From positions 1 to 64,000 of the forward strand of contig NZ_FZOU01000010.1 in the NCBI RefSeq assembly GCF_900188085.1: a DNA stretch of 64,000 nt, written 5' to 3'. How positions within the stretch are numbered: the first letter of the stretch is position 1; every line of letters begins with the position of its first letter. The notes beneath the pieces were generated by a model. It searched no databases. It was not told where the DNA came from and was given only the letters and a program-made list of their open reading frames with translations. The position numbers and the translations under genes were made by a program. This DNA comes from Granulicella rosea. Its GTDB lineage: Bacteria; Acidobacteriota; Terriglobia; Terriglobales; Acidobacteriaceae. Below are positions 52,630 through 61,966 of the stretch, in pieces.

Positions 52630-55600
52630 GTGAGCTTCTTTCGCCGTTGGCTCGTCTGCATCGTCGTTCTGCTGGGCGTCGCGCCCGCGCTCCCGGCTCA
52701 GGGCGGGCTGGAGTGGATGACCAGCCGCGCCTGGCGCATTCAGGACGGCCTGCCCGACCAGGTCATTCAGGCCATCGTTCAGACCCCCGACCACTATCTC
52801 TGGATCGGCACCAAGCTCGGCCTCGTGCGCTTCGACGGCTACCACTTCCTCGACTACGGCGCCGATCTCGCGCCCGTGCTGCACGACTTTGGCGTCGACT
52901 GCATTCTGGTCGCGCGCGACGGCACCCTGTGGCTAGGCACGCAGGGCGGCGGCGTGGTGCATCTCGCGGGCGGCACGGCGCGGACCTACGGGACCGCCGC
53001 CGGCGTCGAAAACGGCCTGGTGCGCGCGCTCTACCAGGATGAGACAGGCCGCATCTGGGCCGGCGCCGACCGCGGCCTCTACCGCCTGGACTCCGCCCTG
53101 CCCAACGACCACTTCATCCGCATGGACGACCCCATCGCCACGCCCGATGTCGGCGTTCACACGCTGGTCGGCGACGGACACCGCGGCGTCTGGGCCGGCG
53201 GCACGCGTCTGCTTCACTTCCACGCGGCCGCCGGCTCGGGCAAGATGCCGTGGGAGATGCTTCAGCTTCCGCCGCAGCCTGCCTCCATCCGCATCTGGAG
53301 CCTCGCGCTCGCCGAGGATGGCGGCCTCTGGATCGGCACCCTTGGCGGCCTCTACCGCGTGCCGGCCGGCGCGTCGGTCGGCGGCGCGGTCAAGGAGAGC
53401 CGCATCCCGGGCAGCATCCTCTCGCTCTATCGCGACCGGCATCACCGGCTCTGGGTCGGGACGCTCGGGGAAGGCCTCTATCTGCTCGGCCCGGACGGTT
53501 CGGTCGCGCACGCCTCCGCGCCGGCGCAGCTCGGCAGCAACGCCGTCCTCACCATGGTCGAGGATCTGGGCCGCGATCTCTGGGTCGGCACGCAGTCCGG
53601 CCTCAACCGCTTCAGCGTCACCGGCATGCAGCTCACGCGCATCCCCGGCACCATCGACTCCGAGTTCGGTTCCGTCTCGGTCGACACGGACGGCTCGGTC
53701 TGGGTCTGCTCCCGCCAGCTCATGCATATCGAGAACGGCGTCGCGAAGCTGGTCGCGCTGCCCATGCTCGACGGCATCACCGTCCGCAGCGTCATGCGCG
53801 AGCGCTCCGGCGCATTCTGGGTCGGGACGCTCGGCAACGGCGCGTACCGCATCGCCAAGGGTCTCACCGGACACACCGACCATTACGCCGCGGCGATCGG
53901 CACGAACTACATCCGCGGCTTCCTCGAAACGCCCGAGGACGGAGTCTGGATCGCCTCCGACGGCGGCCTCGCCAACTGGAAGAACGGCGTCGTGACCAGC
54001 TATCAGGAGTCGCCCAACGCGCCGCACGCCGCCGTGAACGCCATGGCCTCGGGCGCTCCGGGCGAGCTCTGGGTCGGCACCTTTCATGGCGTCTCGCTCT
54101 GGCGGCGCGGCCAGTTTGTGGATTCGCCCGCCTCCGCCGCGCTTGGCAGCCACATGGTCTGGGCGCTCCACGTCGACGACGGCGGCGCGCTCTGGATCGG
54201 CACCGAGGGCGGCCTTTACCGCTGGCAGCACAACAAGATGCAGCATCTGCCGGTCGACGCCGACATGGGCAGTCCGGCCATCCTGTCCATCCTCGAGGAC
54301 AGCCGTCATCGCATCTGGCTCGGCGGTCCTACCACCGTTCTGCGCACCAAGCGCGGCGCGCTCGTCAGCCTCGGCCAGGGCAAAGCCTTCGAGCCGGAGA
54401 TCTTCCCCGTCTCGCGCGAGACCGGCGCGGAGCTCAGCGGGGGCGCCGCCTCCACCGCCACGCTCGACGGCGCCGACGGCGCATGGTTCGCCTCCAACGA
54501 AGGCCCGCTGCACATCGAGTCTGAGAAGGTCCGGCAGGATGGCGCGCCGCCGCCCGTCATGCTCGGCCAGGTCTCGGTCGACGGCCAGCGCGTCGCCGTC
54601 GACGGCAAACTCGTCCTCCAGCCCTCGGTTAAAACCCTCCAGATTGACGCCACGCCGATCGCACTCGGCTCCCGCCCCGGCCTGCAGCTCCGGCGCAAGC
54701 TCATCGGCTTCGACACCGAGTGGAGCTCGGTCGATCCCCTGCAACCGGCGACCTACACCAACCTGCCGCCGGGCAGCTACATCTACCGCGTGGAAGCAAG
54801 CTGGAAGGGATTCCCCGGCATCACCAGGCTCGAGCTGCCCATCGTCCAGCGCACGCACCTCTACCGGCAGCCCGTCTTTCTGATCGTCTGCGTGGCCGTC
54901 GTGCTGCTGCTCATCTGGCTCGTCCACTGGCTGCGCGTTCAGCAGGTGACGCTGCGCTTCCGGCTGATCGCGGAGGAGCGCAACCGCGTCGCGCGCGAGA
55001 TGCATGACACGGTCGTGCAAAGCTGCATCGGCGTCTCCTCGCTGCTGGAGGCGATCGCTATCCGCCAGACGTTCTCGACAACCGCAACCCCGGTCTCCAC
55101 CGCCGCGAAGCAGGAGCACGACCTGCTGAACACCGCGCGCGAGCAGATCGCCATCACCATCATCGAGGCCCGCGAGGCCATCTGGAACCTGCGCCATCCG
55201 CAGAACGACGGCGGCCTGGCCCACGCGCTGCGCTCCATGCTCGACCGCATGACCGCCATCCAGAACACCGTGGTCGAGTTCACCAGCGAGGGCGAGCCGA
55301 CCCCGCTCGACGACGAACCCGTCCACGAGCTGCTGATGACCGCGCGCGAGGCGCTGCACAACGCCATCGTCCACGCCGCGCCCAGCCGCATCGACATCCT
55401 GCTGCAGTACGAGCCCGGCCGGCTGACCATCCGCATCTGCGACGACGGCGTCGGCTTCGACCCCGCCACCGCCGGACGCGGACGCGGCGGCCATTACGGC
55501 CTGCTCGGCATGCACGAGCGCATGGAGCGCATCGGCGGTTCGTGTACCATCGAGAGCGTTCCCGGTAGCGGCGCCGAGGTCATCCTCGAGATGCCTCTCG

Positions 55601-55635
55601 GCCGCGCCGTCCGCACCTTGCAGGAGACCCGCTAG
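52630..55635 (+). CDS. Hybrid propeller sensor histidine kinase (Reg_prop-Y_Y_Y-HisKA_3-HATPase)
   Basis: An inner-membrane sensor kinase of about 1001 residues. A signal anchor is followed by about 700 residues of periplasmic two-component propeller repeats with the phrase LWIGTxxGLYR repeated many times, then a Y_Y_Y domain (LIGFDTEWSS, TYTNLPPGSYIYRVEAS). A transmembrane helix at about 752-775 comes next, a HisKA_3 domain with phospho-acceptor His792 (REMHDTVVQ), and a HATPase (EALHNAI, CDDGVGFDP, GHYGLLGMHERM). This is the layout of polysaccharide-sensing kinases of the Bacteroidota, but with the response regulator encoded separately downstream. The GTG at 52630 is my choice; a TTG at 52612 is possible, and neither has a strong ribosome site. 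Confidence 0.9.
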   Translation: MSFFRRWLVCIVVLLGVAPALPAQGGLEWMTSRAWRIQDGLPDQVIQAIVQTPDHYLWIGTKLGLVRFDGYHFLDYGADLAPVLHDFGVDCILVARDGTLWLGTQGGGVVHLAGGTARTYGTAAGVENGLVRALYQDETGRIWAGADRGLYRLDSALPNDHFIRMDDPIATPDVGVHTLVGDGHRGVWAGGTRLLHFHAAAGSGKMPWEMLQLPPQPASIRIWSLALAEDGGLWIGTLGGLYRVPAGASVGGAVKESRIPGSILSLYRDRHHRLWVGTLGEGLYLLGPDGSVAHASAPAQLGSNAVLTMVEDLGRDLWVGTQSGLNRFSVTGMQLTRIPGTIDSEFGSVSVDTDGSVWVCSRQLMHIENGVAKLVALPMLDGITVRSVMRERSGAFWVGTLGNGAYRIAKGLTGHTDHYAAAIGTNYIRGFLETPEDGVWIASDGGLANWKNGVVTSYQESPNAPHAAVNAMASGAPGELWVGTFHGVSLWRRGQFVDSPASAALGSHMVWALHVDDGGALWIGTEGGLYRWQHNKMQHLPVDADMGSPAILSILEDSRHRIWLGGPTTVLRTKRGALVSLGQGKAFEPEIFPVSRETGAELSGGAASTATLDGADGAWFASNEGPLHIESEKVRQDGAPPPVMLGQVSVDGQRVAVDGKLVLQPSVKTLQIDATPIALGSRPGLQLRRKLIGFDTEWSSVDPLQPATYTNLPPGSYIYRVEASWKGFPGITRLELPIVQRTHLYRQPVFLIVCVAVVLLLIWLVHWLRVQQVTLRFRLIAEERNRVAREMHDTVVQSCIGVSSLLEAIAIRQTFSTTATPVSTAAKQEHDLLNTAREQIAITIIEAREAIWNLRHPQNDGGLAHALRSMLDRMTAIQNTVVEFTSEGEPTPLDDEPVHELLMTAREALHNAIVHAAPSRIDILLQYEPGRLTIRICDDGVGFDPATAGRGRGGHYGLLGMHERMERIGGSCTIESVPGSGAEVILEMPLGRAVRTLQETR

Positions 55636-55668
55636 AGTTCATCGGGGGCTGTCACGATTCGTCGGAAT

Positions 55669-55705
55669 CTGTCATCCTGAGCGCAGCGAAAGGACCTGCT
55701 TTTTT
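55669..55705. repeat. REP-like element A between the sensor kinase and response regulator genes
   Basis: CTGTCATCCTGAGCGCAGCG then AAAGGACCTGCTTTTTT. It is the least degenerate copy in the window; related sequences are at 44582 and 46874. It lies 34 bp after the kinase stop, and the T-run could help terminate transcription. Confidence 0.7.
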
Positions 55706-55748
55706 GTTCGAGGCGAGATAGCCCCATTGGATTGAGTCAGGAGACGCA

Positions 55749-56381
55749 ATGACCGCAGCCGCAAAACCCATCCGCATCCTGCTCGTCGACGACCATCCCA
55801 TCGTGCGCGCGGGACTCGCCGCCATCGTCAGCTCGCAGCCCGATATGGAGATCGTCGCCCAGGCCGGCAGCGCACGCGAAGCCCTCGACAGCTACGTCCA
55901 ATGCGAGCCCGACATCACCCTGATGGACCTGAAGCTGCCCGGCATGAGCGGCGTCGAGGCCATCCGCGAGCTGCGCCAGCAACACGGCGCCATCAAGGTG
56001 CTCGTCCTCACCACCTACGAGGGCGACGAGGACATCTACCAGGCCCTGATGGCCGGAGCCGCCGCCTACATCATCAAGGGCATGCCGCACGAACTGCTGC
56101 TGCAGGGCATCCGCCGCGTCCACCAGGGCAAGGTCTACCTGCCGGCGGAGATCTCCCGCGCCGTCGGCAAGCGCACCGAAAAGGACGAACTCAGCGCCCG
56201 CGAGCGCCAAGTCCTGACCCTGATGGCCGCCGGCAACAGCAACCGCGCCATCGCGGAGAAGCTCGGCGTCACCGAAGGCACCGTGAAGTGCCACGTCGGC
56301 GTCATTCTGTCGAGCCTCGGCGTCAAGGACCGGACGCAGGCCGTGCTGATCGCGCTGCGCCGCGGCTTCGTCCACCTGTAA
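55749..56381 (+). CDS. NarL/FixJ-type response regulator
   Basis: A response regulator of 210 residues with receiver domain at 7-125. The acidic pair is in LLVDDHP, phospho-acceptor Asp60 in DITLMDLKLPGMSG, and the conserved Thr and Lys in LVLTTYEG and AYIIKGMP. A LuxR-type HTH occupies about 146-206 (LSARERQVLTLMAAGNSNRAIAEKLGVTEGTVKCHVGVIL). It is the obvious partner of the propeller kinase 113 bp upstream, whose HisKA_3 domain belongs to the NarX-like class that phosphorylates NarL-type regulators. The likely target is the adjacent TonB-dependent transporter and glycosidase genes. Confidence 0.93.
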   Translation: MTAAAKPIRILLVDDHPIVRAGLAAIVSSQPDMEIVAQAGSAREALDSYVQCEPDITLMDLKLPGMSGVEAIRELRQQHGAIKVLVLTTYEGDEDIYQALMAGAAAYIIKGMPHELLLQGIRRVHQGKVYLPAEISRAVGKRTEKDELSARERQVLTLMAAGNSNRAIAEKLGVTEGTVKCHVGVILSSLGVKDRTQAVLIALRRGFVHL

Positions 56382-56712
56382 CGGCTGGCCTCTCCCGCCC
56401 GAAATTCTGTCATTCCAAGCGAAGCGCAGAGCGCGCTTTTCCTCCGTTCCGGCGCCGACCCGCGCCCGAAAGCAGCCCTGCACGGCTCGCTCCGAAAGCG
56501 GAAATTGTTTTTCTGTCGAAACTTTTTCCACATCTATCTGACTAAAGTAGGATGACAGTCCTACATCCCCGCTCCTACACTTCTCCTCGCACTAAAGATC
56601 GCCGTTTGGGCGTTGGAAGACCCCCTTGCGCCACCGCCCCCGGGCACGTGGCAGGTCTCTTTCACAACGCCAACGCGAGCGACCGGACAGCAAGACCCAG
56701 GAGCACTTTCGA
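56382..56712. other. 331-bp gene-free stretch before the second carbohydrate transporter
   Basis: It contains a diverged element at about 56407-56444 (CTGTCATTCCAAGCGAAGCG then CAGAGCGCGCTTTT), probably related to REP-like element A. No promoter or operator could be fixed by eye. The transporter's promoter is expected here. Confidence 0.4.
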
Positions 56713-59700
56713 ATGTCGACTTACGCCAGCGCAATGCCAGACGCTACCCCATCCAGAATTCAAAGCGGGACAAGACCACCCCGCTTCCTTCTTTTCCTCA
56801 CCATGATGGCGATGTGTCTCCTCGCTTTCTTTGTCCGCCCCGCATCCGCGCAGTCCGGCGCCGGCACCATCACCGGCACGGTCGCTGACGCCACCGGCGC
56901 CGTCATCCCCGGCGCGACCGTCACCGCGCTGAACGTCGCCACCGGCGTCAAAACCGTCCGCATCGCCACCTCGAGCGGCCTTTACACCATCAACCCGATC
57001 AACCCCGGCACCTACACGGTCACCGTCACCAACCCCGGCTTCAGCACCTTCAAGCAGGAAAACATCGTCGTCGACGCGCTCGGCACGGTCGGTTTGAACG
57101 TGATGCTCAAGACCGGCGACCAGGCCGAGACCATCACCATCAGCGCCGCTCCGCCGCAGCTTGAGACCACCGACTCCACCCTCGGCGGCGTCATCGAGAA
57201 CAGCACCTACACCGCCCTGCCGCTGCTCATCACCGGCGGCCAGCAGCGCGACGTCACCCAGTTCTCGAACCTACTGCCCGGCGCGCAGGTCAACCCCGGC
57301 GGACGTTCGTCCATCATCGGCGGCACCGGCCAGCGCGTCGGCGAGCTCTACGTCGACGGTCTGCCCCTCACCACCGCCAGCCAGCAGGGCGACAATCGCC
57401 CCGTCTTCAACCTCGTGCCGCTCGAAGCCATCGACCAGATCAAGGTCGTCACCACCGGTTATTCCTCGCAGTACTCGGGCGCCGGACTTGAAAACTACAA
57501 CCTGAAGGCCGGCACCAACCAGTACCACGGCTCCGTATTCGCCTATATCCGCAACACCATCTTCGACACCTGGAGCTTCTCGTCCAAGCCCGGCGGCGCC
57601 AACACCGTCCCGGTCGTCACCAACGGCGTCCTGGGAACGGCCCCCGGTCCCAAGCCGGCAGAGCATCAGATCGAATATGGCGTCGCTCTCGGCGGCCCGA
57701 TCACGATTCCGCACCTTATCAACGGCCACGACAAGCTGTTCTTCTACGCTACGTTCGACAAGTTCCGTTCGCGCCTCGCGCCCAACTACGTCCCCAGCTC
57801 CATCCCCACGCTGCTGGAGCGTCAGGGCAATTTTCAGGAGTTGCTTCCAATCAACGCCGCCAACCCGGCAGCCGGCGGTCTATGCAATCCCGCCACGCAA
57901 ACCTGCCTGAACTACGCCATCTACGACCCTACCTCGCAGGCCTCCTGCACCGCGCACAGCACCAACGGCCCGTGCCGATACCAGTATGGATACGGTCCAG
58001 GAACGGCCATTGGAATGAACGGCAATCCCGTCCTCAACGGCAGCCCGGTCAACGTAATCCCTACCGGCCAGCTCTCGCCGATCACGCAATACATGGCGAA
58101 GTTCCTGCCCCAGCCGCTCGATACCACCATCGGCCATGTCACCAATAACTATTCCAGCGGTGTCCCCACCGGCTTCGACAACTATCTTTACTCTGTTCGC
58201 GTCGACTACACCGTTTCGCCCAAGCAGACCCTCTCGGCCGCATACACCCAGGGCAGCCGTCACGCCGTTCCCTATACCTCTTCCTCGGTCACCCCACAGG
58301 TCAACGTACTTCCCTACATCCAGACCACGCTCTCGACCATCACCGGCAACATCGTCGACCTGCAGCACACCTACCAGATCACGCCTCACCTCGTGAACCA
58401 GGCCCGCTACGGCTTCTTCTACTTCGGTGGCCCGCCGGTCCAGAACATCACCGGCACGACGAACCCCGGCCTGTATGGCCTGGCCGCCTCCGGCATCACC
58501 GGTCTGCCTGCGGGTCAGGCCTCCATGAACGCCGCCAACCTCAGCTTCTCGGGCACTAACGCGCCCACCAGCTGGGTCGGCAACACCCCCACCACCACCA
58601 GCCGCTCCCTCACCTACGAGGCGCTCGACAACATCTCCTGGACCAAGGGCATCAACTCGATGAACTTCGGCGGCCAGGTGCAGTGGCTGGAAGATAACGC
58701 CGACACCGCTGACGGCGCATCGACCCCCACCTCGCTCGCCTTCGGCGTCAACGAGACCGCCAACCTGTCCGGTTCTACCTACGCGACCAACACCGGCTAC
58801 TCCTACGCCAGCTTCCTGCTCGGCGCCGTCGCCAGCGCCGGCACGACGCAGCAGGCCTTCAGCGTCGTCGGCGGTCGCTTCCGTCCCGCCGCGCTCTACT
58901 TCCAGGACGACATCAAGGTCACCTCGAAGCTCACCATCAACGCCGGTATCCGCTGGGACTACATCCCGCCCTACCATGAGACGCTGGACCGCTGGTCGTT
59001 CCTGAATCCCAGCCTCACCAACGCCATCACCGGCAACGCCGGCGCCCTGCAGTTCGCCGGCCACCGCGGCGCGGGCCTGAGCTGCCAGTGCACCACCCCC
59101 GTCAACACCTACTGGAAGAACTTCCAGCCTCGCTTCGGCTTCGCCTATCAGGTCGATCCGAAGACCGTATTCCGCGGCGGCTACAGCCTCATCTACTCGC
59201 ATGGCGGCGCAACCGGCGGCGCGGCGGGAGCGGGCACTGGAACCGGTCAGACCGGCTTCAACACCCCGATCTCCTACACCGACAGCACTGCCGGCCCGGC
59301 CTTCTATCTGAACAACAACCCCTCTTTCTCCGCCCCGAACGCCAACTTCGGCGGTCCGACGGCGACGCTTCCCGGCACCTCGCCCATCTCCGCCGCTTCA
59401 CAGACCCTCGGCACCGGCTTCTACACCACCAGCACCGGCGCCTCGGGCGGCAACGGCACCAGCATCAACTATGCCGATCCCTACGTCGGCAGCCGCGCGC
59501 CGGAGTTCTCCTTCTACAACTTCGGCATGCAGCGCGAGATCACCAAGGCCATGACGATCTCGCTCGACTACTCCGGCAGCCAGAGCCACTTCATCTCCGG
59601 CGCCGCCGGTATCCGCGGCCTGTACGCCGGTCAGCTCAATCCCAAGTACCTCACCGCCTACGGCAACGTCAACTGCAGCACGACCACCACCTTCGTCTCC

Positions 59701-60777
59701 TGTCTGACGGCCCCTGCGACCGCAGCCAATCTCGCGAAGGTGCAGGCAGCGACCGGCTCGTCCCCGGCCGTTCCTTATGCCGGCTACACCGCGGCCGCCG
59801 GCGTCAACACCAACGCGACCCTCGCCCACATGCTGACCTGGATGCCGCAGTACTCCGGCACCTCGGACTTCTGGGGCAACTACGTCGCCAACGGAAACTA
59901 CAACGCCTTCCAGGTCGCTCTCGCCATGCGCGCAAGCCACGGCCTGACCTTCAACGTCAACTACACCTACTCGCAGAACATCGACGATGCAGGCACCCAG
60001 CGCTCGGGCTACGATATCCCCGGATCCGTCCTGCTGAACGGCCAGTCCTACAGGAAGAACCGCATCGATCGTTCGCTCTCCGTCAACGACCAGCCCGAAA
60101 GCCTCAGTGTCTATGGCGTCTATTCGAGCCAGTACGGCAAACATAGCTGGGGTGGCGAGCACTTCGTCAACCGGGCGCTCCTCAGCGGCTGGCAGACCTC
60201 CTGGATCTTCCAGTACAGCTCCGGCGCGCCTCTCCCCATCGTCGCCACCTGCAACGCGAACCAGAATGTCGGTCAGGGAACCTGCATGCCCGACGTCAAC
60301 GCCAACTTCACCGGCGATGTCCGCATCAATGGCAAGTGGGGCCAGGGCGTTACCGCCGCGACCCTCGGCAAAACCCAGTACCTGCAGGGCGGTCTGCCGA
60401 ACACCAGCTCCGGCCACGGCGTCAACGTCGCGGGCGCGGGCGGAACCGACGCACCCACCTGCGCAGGCTCCACCGGACCGTTCTGCAACTCGGGCAACTA
60501 CATGATCGGCGACGCCGGACGCTTCGCGTACGGTCTGCGCGGACCCGACATCTACCGGCTCAGCATGGCGCTGCGCCGCACCTTCCCCATCCACGACCGC
60601 GTCAACTTCATCTTCGGAGTCGACGGTTCGAACCTCACCAACCACACCACCTTCGGCAACAACGCCGGCAACAATACGGTCGGCGTCAACGTCAACAGCC
60701 AGGCCACCTTCGGAACCGTCGGATTCGCCAGCGCGGACTCCCGCGACTTCCAATTCTCGGGCCGCATCCAGTTCTAA
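56713..60777 (+). CDS. TonB-dependent outer-membrane transporter, Oar-like, second carbohydrate locus
   Basis: A protein of 1354 residues. A signal peptide (to about 47, LAFFVRPASAQ) is followed by a carboxypeptidase-regulatory-like domain at 49-135 (GTITGTVADATGAVIPGATVTAL). A plug-like region contains GQRVGELYVDGLPLT and AIDQIKVVTTGYSSQYSGAGLENYNLKAGTN, and a very long beta-barrel ends DFQFSGRIQF. AGGAG is 9 nt before the ATG at 56713; an in-frame start at 56626 is not favoured. It presumably imports oligosaccharides released by the downstream GH43-like and GH106-like enzymes and is likely controlled by the upstream kinase-regulator pair. A strong terminator follows at 60796. Confidence 0.9.
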   Translation: MSTYASAMPDATPSRIQSGTRPPRFLLFLTMMAMCLLAFFVRPASAQSGAGTITGTVADATGAVIPGATVTALNVATGVKTVRIATSSGLYTINPINPGTYTVTVTNPGFSTFKQENIVVDALGTVGLNVMLKTGDQAETITISAAPPQLETTDSTLGGVIENSTYTALPLLITGGQQRDVTQFSNLLPGAQVNPGGRSSIIGGTGQRVGELYVDGLPLTTASQQGDNRPVFNLVPLEAIDQIKVVTTGYSSQYSGAGLENYNLKAGTNQYHGSVFAYIRNTIFDTWSFSSKPGGANTVPVVTNGVLGTAPGPKPAEHQIEYGVALGGPITIPHLINGHDKLFFYATFDKFRSRLAPNYVPSSIPTLLERQGNFQELLPINAANPAAGGLCNPATQTCLNYAIYDPTSQASCTAHSTNGPCRYQYGYGPGTAIGMNGNPVLNGSPVNVIPTGQLSPITQYMAKFLPQPLDTTIGHVTNNYSSGVPTGFDNYLYSVRVDYTVSPKQTLSAAYTQGSRHAVPYTSSSVTPQVNVLPYIQTTLSTITGNIVDLQHTYQITPHLVNQARYGFFYFGGPPVQNITGTTNPGLYGLAASGITGLPAGQASMNAANLSFSGTNAPTSWVGNTPTTTSRSLTYEALDNISWTKGINSMNFGGQVQWLEDNADTADGASTPTSLAFGVNETANLSGSTYATNTGYSYASFLLGAVASAGTTQQAFSVVGGRFRPAALYFQDDIKVTSKLTINAGIRWDYIPPYHETLDRWSFLNPSLTNAITGNAGALQFAGHRGAGLSCQCTTPVNTYWKNFQPRFGFAYQVDPKTVFRGGYSLIYSHGGATGGAAGAGTGTGQTGFNTPISYTDSTAGPAFYLNNNPSFSAPNANFGGPTATLPGTSPISAASQTLGTGFYTTSTGASGGNGTSINYADPYVGSRAPEFSFYNFGMQREITKAMTISLDYSGSQSHFISGAAGIRGLYAGQLNPKYLTAYGNVNCSTTTTFVSCLTAPATAANLAKVQAATGSSPAVPYAGYTAAAGVNTNATLAHMLTWMPQYSGTSDFWGNYVANGNYNAFQVALAMRASHGLTFNVNYTYSQNIDDAGTQRSGYDIPGSVLLNGQSYRKNRIDRSLSVNDQPESLSVYGVYSSQYGKHSWGGEHFVNRALLSGWQTSWIFQYSSGAPLPIVATCNANQNVGQGTCMPDVNANFTGDVRINGKWGQGVTAATLGKTQYLQGGLPNTSSGHGVNVAGAGGTDAPTCAGSTGPFCNSGNYMIGDAGRFAYGLRGPDIYRLSMALRRTFPIHDRVNFIFGVDGSNLTNHTTFGNNAGNNTVGVNVNSQATFGTVGFASADSRDFQFSGRIQF

Positions 60778-60795
60778 CAATCGCCTCATCCAACC

Positions 60796-60834
60796 CGACG
60801 CCCAGGCTGCTCTCTCAGCCTGGGCGTCGTTTTC
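60796..60834 (+). terminator. Rho-independent terminator after the transporter gene
   Basis: CGACGCCCAGGCTG (60796-60809) and CAGCCTGGGCGTCG (60816-60829) form a perfect 14-bp stem with a 6-nt loop, followed by TTTTC. Confidence 0.88.
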
Positions 60835-60881
60835 TGCATGCTGTTCCGCACTCGAACATGTTTCCCTTTAGGATGGACTGC

Positions 60882-61889
60882 ATGAATCGCCCGCCCTTCC
60901 TTCGCGCTTTGCTCCTCGCCATGCTCCTGCTCTCGACCGGTCTGATGCAGGCCCAGCAGCCCGCCGCCAAGCCGCTCTTCCGCGACCCGGTCCACGATGG
61001 CGCCGCCGACCCGACCCTCATCTACAACCGCGCGAAGCACGAGTGGTGGATGTTCTACACCAACCGCCGCGCCGACCTCGCCACCGGCGACCCCAAGGAC
61101 GTCGCCTGGGTCCACGGGACGCGCATCGGCATCGCCGTCTCCAAAGACCGCGGCGCCAGTTGGACCTATCGCGGCGAGGCCGCCATCCCCTACGGCACGC
61201 CCGACTACACCCACTGGGCGCCGGACATCGTCTTCTGGCAGGGCAAATATCACATGTTCCTCGTCATCGTCCCCGGCACTTTCAAGGACTGGAACGCGCC
61301 GCGCGAGATCATCCACCTGACCAGCCCGGATCTCGAACACTGGAGCTATCTCGGCAAGATCGACTCAGGCTCCGACCGCATCATCGACCCTTCGCTCTTC
61401 CAGCTCCCCGGCGGCCCTTGGCGCGTCTGGTACAAGGACGAGCGCGACCACAGCCACCTCTATTCCTCGGACTCAACCGACCTCGTCCACTGGAGCAAAG
61501 GCGTCCCGGTCATCACCGACCGCTCCAGCGAAGCCCCCAAGGTCTTCCGCTGGAAAGACCAGTACTGGATGATCACCGACCCGTGGCGCGGCCTCGGCGT
61601 CTACAGCTCGAAGGACCTCGAACACTGGACGCATCAGCCGGAAAACATCCTCCAGGCGCCCGGAACCCTGCCCACCGACCGCACCGAAGGCCACCACTGC
61701 GACGTCGTCGTCCACGACGGCCACGCCTACATCTTCTATTTCACGCACCAGAAGGGCGCGGACCTCGACCCCAAGCTGCCGCACTCCGAAGACCGCACGG
61801 TCATCCAGGCCGGCGAACTCGAACTCGTCGACGGCAAGGTCGTCGTCGACCGCGATAAACCCGTCCACGTCGACCTTGGCACGCAGTAG
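60882..61889 (+). CDS. Exported GH43-like five-bladed beta-propeller glycosidase
   Basis: An exported protein of 335 residues (signal peptide about 1-25). It matches the GH43/GH62-type propeller plan: Asp43 in AADPTLIYN as general base, Asp115 in HWAPDIVFWQGKYHMF, Asp169 in IIDPSLF as pKa modulator, and Glu217 in SEAPKVFRWKDQYWM as general acid. An HHCDVVVHDGHAYIFY segment near the end closes the propeller. Substrates of such enzymes are usually arabinan, xylan side chains or galactan. In-frame ATGs at 60858 and 60873 are alternatives; 60882 is chosen since AGGA lies about 9 nt before it and the signal peptide starts cleanly. The GH106-like gene follows after 77 nt. Confidence 0.8.
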   Translation: MNRPPFLRALLLAMLLLSTGLMQAQQPAAKPLFRDPVHDGAADPTLIYNRAKHEWWMFYTNRRADLATGDPKDVAWVHGTRIGIAVSKDRGASWTYRGEAAIPYGTPDYTHWAPDIVFWQGKYHMFLVIVPGTFKDWNAPREIIHLTSPDLEHWSYLGKIDSGSDRIIDPSLFQLPGGPWRVWYKDERDHSHLYSSDSTDLVHWSKGVPVITDRSSEAPKVFRWKDQYWMITDPWRGLGVYSSKDLEHWTHQPENILQAPGTLPTDRTEGHHCDVVVHDGHAYIFYFTHQKGADLDPKLPHSEDRTVIQAGELELVDGKVVVDRDKPVHVDLGTQ

Positions 61890-61966
61890 CGGTATTTTCC
61901 CTTTGTTTTGTCATTCCCGCGGGGAATCCGCTTTTGTTCTTGTTTCCAGCCCCAAAGAGGCCACCC

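Noticed and set aside
52933..55515. 860-codon minus-strand frame opposite the sensor kinase
   Set aside because: Antisense frame caused by high GC at third codon positions; the plus-strand kinase has all domains intact.
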